NCBI GenBank assembly: GCA_036308645.1
Contig: JAXJVH010000039.1
Span: 22,960 to 86,959, forward strand
Direction: 5' to 3'
Source: RUG11462 sp036308645
GTDB taxonomy: Bacteria; Bacillota; Clostridia; Oscillospirales; Acutalibacteraceae
DNA: 64,000 nucleotides
Shown: positions 26,843 to 34,243 of the stretch, one piece after another
How the letters are laid out: the number at the start of each line of letters is the position of its first letter
Position numbering within the stretch: the stretch's first letter is position 1
The notes under the pieces: model-generated
Database searches by the model: none
Told to the model about the DNA's origin: nothing
Seen by the model: only the letters and a program-made list of their open reading frames with translations
Program-made: the position numbers and the translations under genes

Positions 26843-27238
26843 ATGCGAATAAGCCTTGAAACAGACTATGCGGTTAGGATTGTCGATTGCCTTGTAAACT
26901 CAAATAAGCGCACAAGTGCGTCGGAAATTTCCGAAAAGACGAGAGTTACCGAGAAATTTTGCCTGAAAATACTTCGTAAACTTGTTGCCGCAGGTTTTGT
27001 AAAATCTTTTAAAGGCGTCGGCGGCGGGTACGAACTGAATAAGCGCCCCGAGGAAATAACTTTAAAACAGGTTATTGAAACAATCGAAGGACCGATAGTT
27101 TTAAGCCGTTGCTTGCAGGAGGATTTTAACTGCGAGCATAACGGAACTAACTGCACCTGTTATTTTCACAGAGTTTTTTATGAGGTTTCAAAAGAAATGG
27201 CGGAACGTTTTGATTCCGTAAATTTTTCGGGAAGATAA
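26843..27238 (+). CDS. Rrf2 family transcriptional regulator with cysteine cluster
   Basis: A 131-residue winged-helix regulator. The N-terminus RISLETDYAVRI and the GGYELNKRP wing are typical of Rrf2/IscR. Cysteines at 90, 97, 104 and 106 (RCLQEDFNC...NCTC) fit an Fe-S cluster site, as in IscR or NsrR, so it may sense iron-sulfur status, redox or NO. It lies 13 bp after rpoD with AAGGGGAAGG as ribosome-binding site, and is probably co-transcribed. Its target is not evident. A 15-bp tandem duplication straddles its stop codon. Confidence 0.87.
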   Translation: MRISLETDYAVRIVDCLVNSNKRTSASEISEKTRVTEKFCLKILRKLVAAGFVKSFKGVGGGYELNKRPEEITLKQVIETIEGPIVLSRCLQEDFNCEHNGTNCTCYFHRVFYEVSKEMAERFDSVNFSGR

Positions 27239-27255
27239 TATTCGGGAAGATAATA
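27226..27255. repeat. 15-bp perfect tandem duplication over the Rrf2 stop codon
   Basis: TTCGGGAAGATAATA occurs twice in direct succession. The first copy contains the TAA stop of the Rrf2 gene and the second is untranslated. Confidence 0.85.
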
Positions 27256-27292
27256 AAAGACATAGCTTGATAAAAAACAAGCTATGTCTTTT
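27255..27292. terminator. Bidirectional terminator between Rrf2 and azlD
   Basis: A 15-bp perfect stem (AAAAGACATAGCTTG / CAAGCTATGTCTTTT) with T runs on both strands between convergent genes. Confidence 0.9.
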
Positions 27293-27296
27293 CTCT

Positions 27297-27623
27297 TTAA
27301 AACACTAATTGTATTAGCAGCATATAACACGCCGTTCCTCCGATTATACTTATAAGCGTGTTTCGTTTTAACAAATGAAGCAATACCACTACACCCGAGG
27401 AAATTAATTCGGGCAATCCGAACGGGGAAGAAGTAAAAGCAATATTGCGTAGACAGTATATTACAAGCATGCCGATAATAGCATAAGGCAAAACCTGTCC
27501 GAGATATGTGATAAAAGGCGGAGTTTTTCTTTTTCCGCCAAAGACTAAAAAGGGCAGAAAACGTAAAATTACAGTTACAACCGCAATAACCGCTATTAAA
27601 AGCGCCGAGTGAAGATTAGGCAT
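27297..27623 (-). CDS. azlD: Branched-chain amino acid exporter subunit, AzlD family
   Basis: A 108-residue, four-helix membrane protein, the small partner of AzlC. The family pattern includes VLRFLPFLVFGGK, the central VLPYAIIGMLVIYCLR and a C-terminal hydrophobic helix. ATG at 27623, preceded by AAAAGGGGTG, overlaps the azlC stop by 8 bp and is preferred over the GTG at 27632. The overlap implies coupled synthesis with AzlC. Confidence 0.9.
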   Translation of the reverse strand: MPNLHSALLIAVIAVVTVILRFLPFLVFGGKRKTPPFITYLGQVLPYAIIGMLVIYCLRNIAFTSSPFGLPELISSGVVVLLHLLKRNTLISIIGGTACYMLLIQLVF

Positions 27624-28311
27624 TGTCTTCACCCCTTTTCATCTTTTTATCAATTGTTAACAGAAAAGTAATTAAAATCATTGAAGGTATCAAAAAGTTA
27701 TCAGCCTTAAAAATCAAAAGGCAGATTAGTGAAGATATGATACCTATAATCGCAGGTTTATGGTTTCTGGTAGTTTTCCATTGTTCAACAAAAACCGTGA
27801 TAAACAACGCGGTTAAAGCAAAATCTATTCCTCTTGTACTAAACGGCAGAATTTTTCCTATAAACGAGCCGATAACTGTACCGATAACCCAGTAGCATTG
27901 ATTAAATAATGATACAAGAAAATAATAAAGAGGCGGATTATCAATATCTTCTGGCAATTTTGTGCAGTTAAGCGAATAGGTTTCATCTGTCAGCGCAAAA
28001 ATCAGATAAGGCTTTTTCCATCCCGTGTTTTTATACTTATCTATCATTGAAATGCCGTAAAATAAATGTCGTGCGTTAACAAGCAGAGTTGTCAGTGCCG
28101 CTGTAATCAATGAAACACCGCTTGACAGCAAATCAATAGCAAGATACTGCATAGAGCCTGCAAATATAAAAACGCTCATTGCAAGTCCCCATAAAACGCC
28201 GAATCCTTTTGATTCAAGCAGAATACCGAAACCGATACTCAGCACCGTATAGCCTGCCATAACAGGAAGGGTTGCAATAAACGCTTTCTTAACCGTATTT
28301 TTTGTGTTCAT
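27616..28311 (-). CDS. azlC: Branched-chain amino acid exporter subunit, AzlC family
   Basis: A 231-residue membrane protein of the AzlC/YgaZ family (LIV-E class exporters). The segments VMAGYTVLSIGFGILL, FAGSMQYLAIDLL, NARHLFYGISM and FALTDETYSLNC are typical. The frame continues upstream, but ATG at 28311 has GGAG 9 bp before it and gives the normal N-terminus. Its promoter overlaps that of purL in the opposite direction. Confidence 0.92.
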   Translation of the reverse strand: MNTKNTVKKAFIATLPVMAGYTVLSIGFGILLESKGFGVLWGLAMSVFIFAGSMQYLAIDLLSSGVSLITAALTTLLVNARHLFYGISMIDKYKNTGWKKPYLIFALTDETYSLNCTKLPEDIDNPPLYYFLVSLFNQCYWVIGTVIGSFIGKILPFSTRGIDFALTALFITVFVEQWKTTRNHKPAIIGIISSLICLLIFKADNFLIPSMILITFLLTIDKKMKRGEDNA

Positions 28312-28345
28312 ATAAAAAACTCCGCTTTTTTTGAAATCTTTGTAT

Positions 28346-28383
28346 ATAATATCATTGAAAAAAGATAAAATCAATGTTATAAT
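28346..28383. promoter_or_regulatory. Overlapping divergent promoters of azlC and purL
   Basis: Plus strand, for purL: TTGAAA (28355-28360), 17 bp, TATAAT (28378-28383). Minus strand, for azlC: TTGATT (28369-28374), 17 bp, TATTAT (28346-28351). The two -35 boxes lie inside each other's spacers, so the two RNA polymerases cannot bind together. Confidence 0.75.
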
Positions 28384-28423
28384 AAAAATAATTTGTGGTT
28401 TTATAAAAAAGGAGGCCGAAATA

Positions 28424-31400
28424 TTGGTTTTCAGAATATATATTGAGAAAAAAAGAGGGTTTGACTTTGCTTCTAAAAATTTACTCGGTTTTATTAAAAA
28501 CTATGTAACTTTAGAGCCTGCAAGCGAAGTCAGAATTTTTGAAAGATATGATTTTGACGGACTTTCAAAACAGGATTTTGATGTAATCGTTAATAAAATA
28601 CTTGTTGATGAGAATACCGACGCAACATTTATTGATTATTTGCCGCTTACAAACAGTTGGCGCAGTTTTGCTATGTCGCCGTATGACGGAAAATATGAGG
28701 AAAAACTGTTTAATTTACGCAGTGTTGCACGGTCTTACGGTATTAACGGCAAGTTTAAAATGAAATATGCAAAAATTATTGCGGTTTCCGAGTTGATTAA
28801 TGATTATAAACTTCAGGAAATCCAAAAACTTTTGACGGATAAACATTATTTTGAATTGCCCGATAATATTAAGGCTTTGAGTCTTGAAGATGAAAATTAT
28901 GATTTCGGTTCGACCGTTGTGGACGAAGATTTTTTAGAGAAAAACGACGTCGCAATTTATCAGTATCTTAATAAAACATCTTTAAAAATGTCAAAAGAGA
29001 TGCTTTGCATTGTCAGAGATTATTTTAAACTTTTGAAAAGAAATCCTACATTAATTGAACTTTATGCGATAGATTCTTATATTAATTCAAAAGATATTCC
29101 TGAAAACTATAAGTTTAATGAGATAAATTTTGAGGACGCAACGGGCATTTCGCCTTTGAAAATTACAATAGATGAATTTGTCAATATGCGTGAACAGGCG
29201 GGAATTGATAAAACAGGCGCAATTTCGCTTAAAGATATAGCCATGGCAGGATATGACTATATGAAACAAAAAGGTCAAATCCAGGATATAACCATAGAAA
29301 ACGGCGAGCCGCTTATAAGAACTCCCGTAGATGTAAACGGAGTAGTCGACCAGTTTCTTATTTCTTTTAAAGCAGGAAAAGCCGATAAATACAAAGAGTT
29401 TGATGTTTTTCCGCAAAAATCTTTTAATACTCTTGAAGCATATCAGTCGTTATCTCTTGACTGCCGCCCGTTTATCGGCAAAAAAGATATAACTTCTCAT
29501 GAGAATACTTATGAAAATATTACAAGCGGCGATTTTACAACCGCTAAAGTTGCTCAAATGAACAGAGAACTTGGAATATGCTCGTCACTTGGCGGACAGA
29601 TTTTCAGTAAAAATGTTAAAAAACCCGCAAATTTCTGTGCAACTGCTTTTTCAGGTACAAAATCTGCGTTTGCGTCTAAAGTTTCAAGCGGCGATTATAT
29701 CGTAATGCTCGGCAGTAAGATGAGAGTTTGGGATTTGTATAATAAAGATTTTCGCCAGAGAATGAATTTTATGCAACTTGAAAAGATAAACCAATTCTTT
29801 AAAATCGCCTCAAATGAGAGTTTTATCAAAAAAACGATTGATTTTGAAAACGGTATTGCCGCAGGAATTTTAAATGAATTCAAAGGCGCTGAAATTGATA
29901 TTAACAGAATAGTTGCCGCTAAAAATTTATCGCTTTCTCACTTGGATTTGAGCGTTAAAAACTGTCGCTCGGCTGTTGTGGTTTCACAGGAGAATATAGA
30001 AAAAGTTAAAGAAATTTGTTCTTCAATTGCGCTTTCTTCTCATATAATCGGGGTGGTTACAAAAGAGCCGTTTTTAGTCATTAAAAACGGTAAAAAGCAG
30101 GTGGCAAACGTATCTACCGATTTTATTCGTTCGCTTCGCAGCATTGAAAAGCACAGCGTATTGATAAAAGATTTATCTAACAAAAAGATAAGTTTTAACG
30201 AAAGTTATTCTGATTTTGAAAAACTTGATTTAAAAGAGGCATTTTTGCAAAATCTTAAAAATATTTCTCTTTGCTCGAAAAAGGGTATTTCTTCAAACTT
30301 TGATTCAACGGTAAACGGCGGTTGCGTTGTTGCGCCGTTCGGCGGAAAAAACGAAATAACTCCTGCTGATTCTTTTGTTTGCAAGATTCCTACCCCTACG
30401 GGTAATACCAATACCGTTACTGCGATTTCTTACGGCTGCAATCCTGATATTTCGGGTATCAGTCCGTATCACGGCGCCGCATTTTCAATTATGGAATGTA
30501 TTTCAAAAATTGTTGCAAGCGGTGCAAACTCAATCAATGCAAAACTCGGTATTTGTCAAAATGTTTCCGAACCTAAAGGCTTTGCTTCGAGATACAGCGG
30601 TTTGTTTTCATCATTGTTCGGCGCTTTTGCTACTGAAATAGGAATGAATATTCCTGCGGTGTCTTACGATTTGAGCATTGATAAGGAAAATGATGATGTT
30701 CTTGATTTTTCATGTTTTGCCGTTGCGGTTTCAAAAGGAAACGAGATTATTACACCCGAATTCAAATCAGCCGGTTCAACAATTATTTTAGTGCCTATGC
30801 CGGTTGTTGCAAAAACAGGATTGCCTGATTATGATAAAGCGAAGGTTATTTACAGGCAAATTCATTATCTATCTCAAAACGGTAAAGTTTTGTCTGCTTG
30901 CGTAGTCAGCGAGGGCGGAATAGCGGCGGCAGTTTCAAAGATGAGTTTCGGTAACGGAATAGGCGTTGAATTTGAAAATTTGGATAAGAATACTTTGTTT
31001 TCACATAAGCCTGCTTCAATTGTCATTGAAACTAAAAATCCGGGCGCTTTTTCGGGTATGGATACGCTGATTATCGGCAAAACAATCCAAGAGCAGAAAT
31101 TTTATTTTGATAATCAGAGCATTTTACTTAATGACGCTTTATCGGCTTATACATCGCCTATGCAAAGTTTTTATCCCACAAGAACGCAGAAAAAAACCGC
31201 TATGGCAAAAATCGAGCCTTTTGCAATTAATAAAGAGGACAGATATATTTGCTCAAATAAAGTTGCGTCTCCAAAAGTCATTATACCTGTATTTACTTCT
31301 TTTTCAGGTGCAAACGATTGTAAACGTTCGTTTGAGAATGCAGGCGGAGAGGTTGAAATTTATTGTGTAAACCCAAAGGATTATCAAAATTCGCTTAATA

Positions 31401-32041
31401 TTTTGTCAAAGAAGATTGACAGTTCACAAATTATATGTTTACCGTCGGGCGAGTCGAATTATTTTTCTTCGGAATACGGATACAGCGTTATGACTAACCC
31501 AATAATAACCGAATCCGTTTTAAAACTGATTAACCGCGACGGACTGATTATAGGATTTGAAGAGGGCTTTGACATTCTTCTTCGTTCGGGACTTATTACA
31601 AGCGGTATTTATAAATCTTATGAAACAGGCGCTTTTCTTTCGAGCAATACCGTAGCGCTCACGTCGTCGGGATTTGCCCGAACAAGAATAGTTTCCGATA
31701 AATCCCCTTGGCTTGCAAACTGTAAGACAGGAGAGGTTCATTGTCAGCCTCTTTATCATAAAAAAGCAAGATTTGTCGCCGACGAGGTTACAATGCTTTC
31801 TCTTATCAATAATAATCAGGTTGTTTCACAGTATATTGATAAAAACGGTAAGCCTGCCGCAAAAATGCCTTTCAATCCCGATTCAAGCATTTGCGCCGTT
31901 GAGTCGGTATCTTCGCCGGACGGAAGAATTTTAGGCAAGGCTACCCAACCGCAAAGAAGAACAAGAGGTTGTTTTAAAAATGTTTTCGGAAATAAAGAAA
32001 TGCACATTTTTGAAGCAGGAATAAATTATTTTAAAGATTAA
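28424..32041 (+). CDS. purL: Phosphoribosylformylglycinamidine synthase, single-chain
   Basis: Fourth step of purine synthesis: FGAR plus glutamine and ATP to FGAM. The 1205-residue protein is the large fused form: an N-terminal PurS-like part, a synthetase core (APFGGKNEITPADSFV and SPYHGAAFSIMECISKIVASGA in the second half) and a C-terminal glutamine amidotransferase (QIICLPSGES through GFEEGFD, with a C-terminal His region). TTG at 28424 follows AGGAGG by 8 bp; the open frame before it is promoter and leader. The usual catalytic Cys of the amidotransferase nucleophile elbow is not obvious at the expected place, so ammonia-dependent activity is possible. Confidence 0.87.
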   Translation: MVFRIYIEKKRGFDFASKNLLGFIKNYVTLEPASEVRIFERYDFDGLSKQDFDVIVNKILVDENTDATFIDYLPLTNSWRSFAMSPYDGKYEEKLFNLRSVARSYGINGKFKMKYAKIIAVSELINDYKLQEIQKLLTDKHYFELPDNIKALSLEDENYDFGSTVVDEDFLEKNDVAIYQYLNKTSLKMSKEMLCIVRDYFKLLKRNPTLIELYAIDSYINSKDIPENYKFNEINFEDATGISPLKITIDEFVNMREQAGIDKTGAISLKDIAMAGYDYMKQKGQIQDITIENGEPLIRTPVDVNGVVDQFLISFKAGKADKYKEFDVFPQKSFNTLEAYQSLSLDCRPFIGKKDITSHENTYENITSGDFTTAKVAQMNRELGICSSLGGQIFSKNVKKPANFCATAFSGTKSAFASKVSSGDYIVMLGSKMRVWDLYNKDFRQRMNFMQLEKINQFFKIASNESFIKKTIDFENGIAAGILNEFKGAEIDINRIVAAKNLSLSHLDLSVKNCRSAVVVSQENIEKVKEICSSIALSSHIIGVVTKEPFLVIKNGKKQVANVSTDFIRSLRSIEKHSVLIKDLSNKKISFNESYSDFEKLDLKEAFLQNLKNISLCSKKGISSNFDSTVNGGCVVAPFGGKNEITPADSFVCKIPTPTGNTNTVTAISYGCNPDISGISPYHGAAFSIMECISKIVASGANSINAKLGICQNVSEPKGFASRYSGLFSSLFGAFATEIGMNIPAVSYDLSIDKENDDVLDFSCFAVAVSKGNEIITPEFKSAGSTIILVPMPVVAKTGLPDYDKAKVIYRQIHYLSQNGKVLSACVVSEGGIAAAVSKMSFGNGIGVEFENLDKNTLFSHKPASIVIETKNPGAFSGMDTLIIGKTIQEQKFYFDNQSILLNDALSAYTSPMQSFYPTRTQKKTAMAKIEPFAINKEDRYICSNKVASPKVIIPVFTSFSGANDCKRSFENAGGEVEIYCVNPKDYQNSLNILSKKIDSSQIICLPSGESNYFSSEYGYSVMTNPIITESVLKLINRDGLIIGFEEGFDILLRSGLITSGIYKSYETGAFLSSNTVALTSSGFARTRIVSDKSPWLANCKTGEVHCQPLYHKKARFVADEVTMLSLINNNQVVSQYIDKNGKPAAKMPFNPDSSICAVESVSSPDGRILGKATQPQRRTRGCFKNVFGNKEMHIFEAGINYFKD

Positions 32042-32062
32042 ATCAGAGGAGTTTTAAATTTT

Positions 32063-33265
32063 ATGAAGTATTTAGTTGTTTTATGTGACGGAATGGCAGA
32101 TGTACCTAATGATTTGCTCGGTGGAAATACGCCTATGCAAAAAGCAAACAAACCTATGATGGATAAACTTTGTAAAACCGCAAAAATAGGTATGTGTAAA
32201 ACTGTTGCAGAGGGACTTAAACCGGGTAGCGACGTTGCTAATTTATCGGTTTTAGGTTATGACGCAAAGACCTGTTATTCAGGGCGTTCTCCGCTTGAAG
32301 CGGCAAATCTCGGCATTGATTTGAATGATGATGAAATTGCTATGCGTTGCAACCTTGTAACATTGTCGGACGCTGAAAATTACGAAGACAGAGTTATGGT
32401 TGATTACTGTGGCGGCGATATTTCTACCGAGGAAGCCGATGAACTTATTAAGGCTTTGCAAAAAGAATTCGGCGATGAGAACAACTGTTTTTATACGGGT
32501 GTTCAGTACAGACATTGTCTGGTTTCAAAACTCGGCGGTTTAGGGCTTAACTTTACACCTCCTCATGATATTTCGGATAAGGTAATCGGCGAATATTTAA
32601 GCAAAGAAGAAAAAGCACAGCCTTTCATCGAATTAATGAAAAAATCAGTTGATGTACTTCAAAATCATCCTGTAAATTTAAAAAGAGTGGCAGAAGGCAA
32701 ACGTCCTGCAAATTCCGCATGGTTCTGGGGAGAGGGCAAAAAACCGCAATTACCGTTTTTTAAAGATATGTTCGGCATAAGCGGTGCGGTAGTTTCCGCT
32801 GTTGACCTGATAAGAGGTATAGGTAAACTTTCAAAAATGGAAGTAGCCGAGATTGACGGCGTAACAGGTTATATTGATACTGATTTTGATAAAAAAGCAA
32901 ATACCGCAAAAGAATTGCTTACAAGAAACGATTTTGTTTTTGTTCATCTTGAAGCGCCCGATGAATGCGGTCATAGGGGAGAGGCTGAGAACAAAGTTAA
33001 AGCCATTGAACTTATTGATGAAAAGATTTTGACGCCGCTTTATGAAGAATTGAAAAAATACAGTGATTTCAGAATTCTTGTAATGCCTGACCACCCAACT
33101 CCTCTTACCATTAAAACACATACTTCCGACCCTGTTCCGTTTATGATTTTTGACAGTAATAAAGACTATCAGGGGGCAGAAACCTTTACAGAAGAAAATG
33201 CTAAAAAGTCAGGGCTTTATATAGATAAAAGCGTTGACCTTATGCCGATGTTTCTTAAAAAATAA
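32063..33265 (+). CDS. aPGAM/proposed homoserine kinase family phosphotransferase
   Basis: A 400-residue member of the archaeal-type, cofactor-independent phosphoglycerate mutase family of the alkaline phosphatase superfamily. LVVLCDGMADVP holds the first metal-binding Asp, KPGSDVANLSVLGYD holds the nucleophile Ser, and HLEAPDECGHRG and MPDHPTP hold further metal ligands. In bacteria one branch is proposed to be an alternative homoserine kinase, and I cannot tell the two activities apart by eye. GAGGAG precedes the ATG 21 bp after purL, so it is in the purL operon. Confidence 0.82.
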   Translation: MKYLVVLCDGMADVPNDLLGGNTPMQKANKPMMDKLCKTAKIGMCKTVAEGLKPGSDVANLSVLGYDAKTCYSGRSPLEAANLGIDLNDDEIAMRCNLVTLSDAENYEDRVMVDYCGGDISTEEADELIKALQKEFGDENNCFYTGVQYRHCLVSKLGGLGLNFTPPHDISDKVIGEYLSKEEKAQPFIELMKKSVDVLQNHPVNLKRVAEGKRPANSAWFWGEGKKPQLPFFKDMFGISGAVVSAVDLIRGIGKLSKMEVAEIDGVTGYIDTDFDKKANTAKELLTRNDFVFVHLEAPDECGHRGEAENKVKAIELIDEKILTPLYEELKKYSDFRILVMPDHPTPLTIKTHTSDPVPFMIFDSNKDYQGAETFTEENAKKSGLYIDKSVDLMPMFLKK

Positions 33266-33267
33266 TT

Positions 33268-33987
33268 ATGAATAAAACGGTTATTGTTACAGGCGTTACA
33301 AGAGGAATCGGCAGACAAATTGCTTTTGATTTAGCGCAAAGCGGATATTTTGTAATCGGTTTTTACAAAAACAATGATTCTTTGGCAGATGAACTATCAA
33401 GAAAAAGCGGTATGATTAAAACATATAAATGCGATGTTGCAAATTATGATAGCGTATGTAAAATTGCCGAAGAAATATTAAAACAATACGGCAATGTTTA
33501 CGCAGTTGTAAATAATGCCGGTGTTGCGAAAACCTCGCTTTTTACCGATGTTTCAGAGGAAGAATTTGATAATATTTTTGATGTAAACGTAAAAGGAACT
33601 TTTGCGGTAACAAAAGCGTTTTTGCCGTCAATGATTAAAAGAAAATGTGGTAAAATTGTAAACATTTCTTCAATTTGGGGCGTTAGCGGCGGCTCTTGCG
33701 AAGTAGTTTATTCTGCGTCAAAAGCCGCCGTAATCGGTATGACAAAGGCGCTTTCCCGTGAAGTCGGTCCTTCGGGAATTAATGTGAACTGCATAGCTCC
33801 GGGAGTTATTGAAACCGATATGTTAAATAATCTTTCTAATGAAGATAAGGAAAATTTAGCGCAAGAAACATCATTACTTCGTAACGGCACTCCTAAAGAC
33901 GTTTCCAATGTTGTTAAATTTCTGCTTGGACCTGATTCCGATTTTATTACAGGTCAGGTAATTACAGTCGACGGCGGAATGATATAA
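33268..33987 (+). CDS. Short-chain dehydrogenase/reductase, FabG-like
   Basis: A 239-residue Rossmann-fold oxidoreductase. TGVTRGIGRQI at 8-18 binds NAD(P)H, NNAG is near 88, the catalytic Ser is in NISSIWG and the Tyr-Lys pair in YSASK near 150-154, and the protein ends VDGGMI. FabG-type 3-oxoacyl-ACP reductase is one reading. The closely related EF-P 5-aminopentanone reductase (YmfI-like) is another, and no fatty-acid synthesis genes are nearby. It starts 2 bp after the preceding stop. Confidence 0.83.
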   Translation: MNKTVIVTGVTRGIGRQIAFDLAQSGYFVIGFYKNNDSLADELSRKSGMIKTYKCDVANYDSVCKIAEEILKQYGNVYAVVNNAGVAKTSLFTDVSEEEFDNIFDVNVKGTFAVTKAFLPSMIKRKCGKIVNISSIWGVSGGSCEVVYSASKAAVIGMTKALSREVGPSGINVNCIAPGVIETDMLNNLSNEDKENLAQETSLLRNGTPKDVSNVVKFLLGPDSDFITGQVITVDGGMI

Positions 33988-33996
33988 AAACATTAT

Positions 33997-34038
33997 AAAA
34001 AAGGCTTGAAATCTATCGTTTGATTTCAAGCCTTTTTT
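33997..34038. terminator. Bidirectional terminator between the SDR gene and copZ
   Basis: A 17-bp perfect stem (AAAAAAGGCTTGAAATC and its complement) with an 8-nt loop and T runs on both strands. Confidence 0.92.
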
Positions 34039-34048
34039 ATATATTCAA

Positions 34049-34237
34049 TCAGTCTACGTCAAAACCTAAATCGTAAATAACCTCTTTAGCGGTTTTTAGG
34101 CAGTTGTCACAGCCGTCTATCGAAACTGTACCGTTTTCAAGAGAAACTTCATATTTGAGTCCCTTTTGCTCTAATGCGTCCGAAATTCTTTTTACGCAGT
34201 TTTCGCAATGCATTCCGTCTACCTTAATTACTTTCAT
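34049..34237 (-). CDS. copZ: Copper chaperone, heavy-metal-associated domain (CopZ-like)
   Basis: A 62-residue HMA domain with the metal site GMHCENC at 8-14. It would carry Cu(I) to the CopA exporter encoded just upstream. A second CDNC pair near 43-46 is unusual for CopZ. The gene follows copA by 6 bp, so both are on one transcript. Confidence 0.88.
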   Translation of the reverse strand: MKVIKVDGMHCENCVKRISDALEQKGLKYEVSLENGTVSIDGCDNCLKTAKEVIYDLGFDVD

Positions 34238-34243
34238 TTGAAT

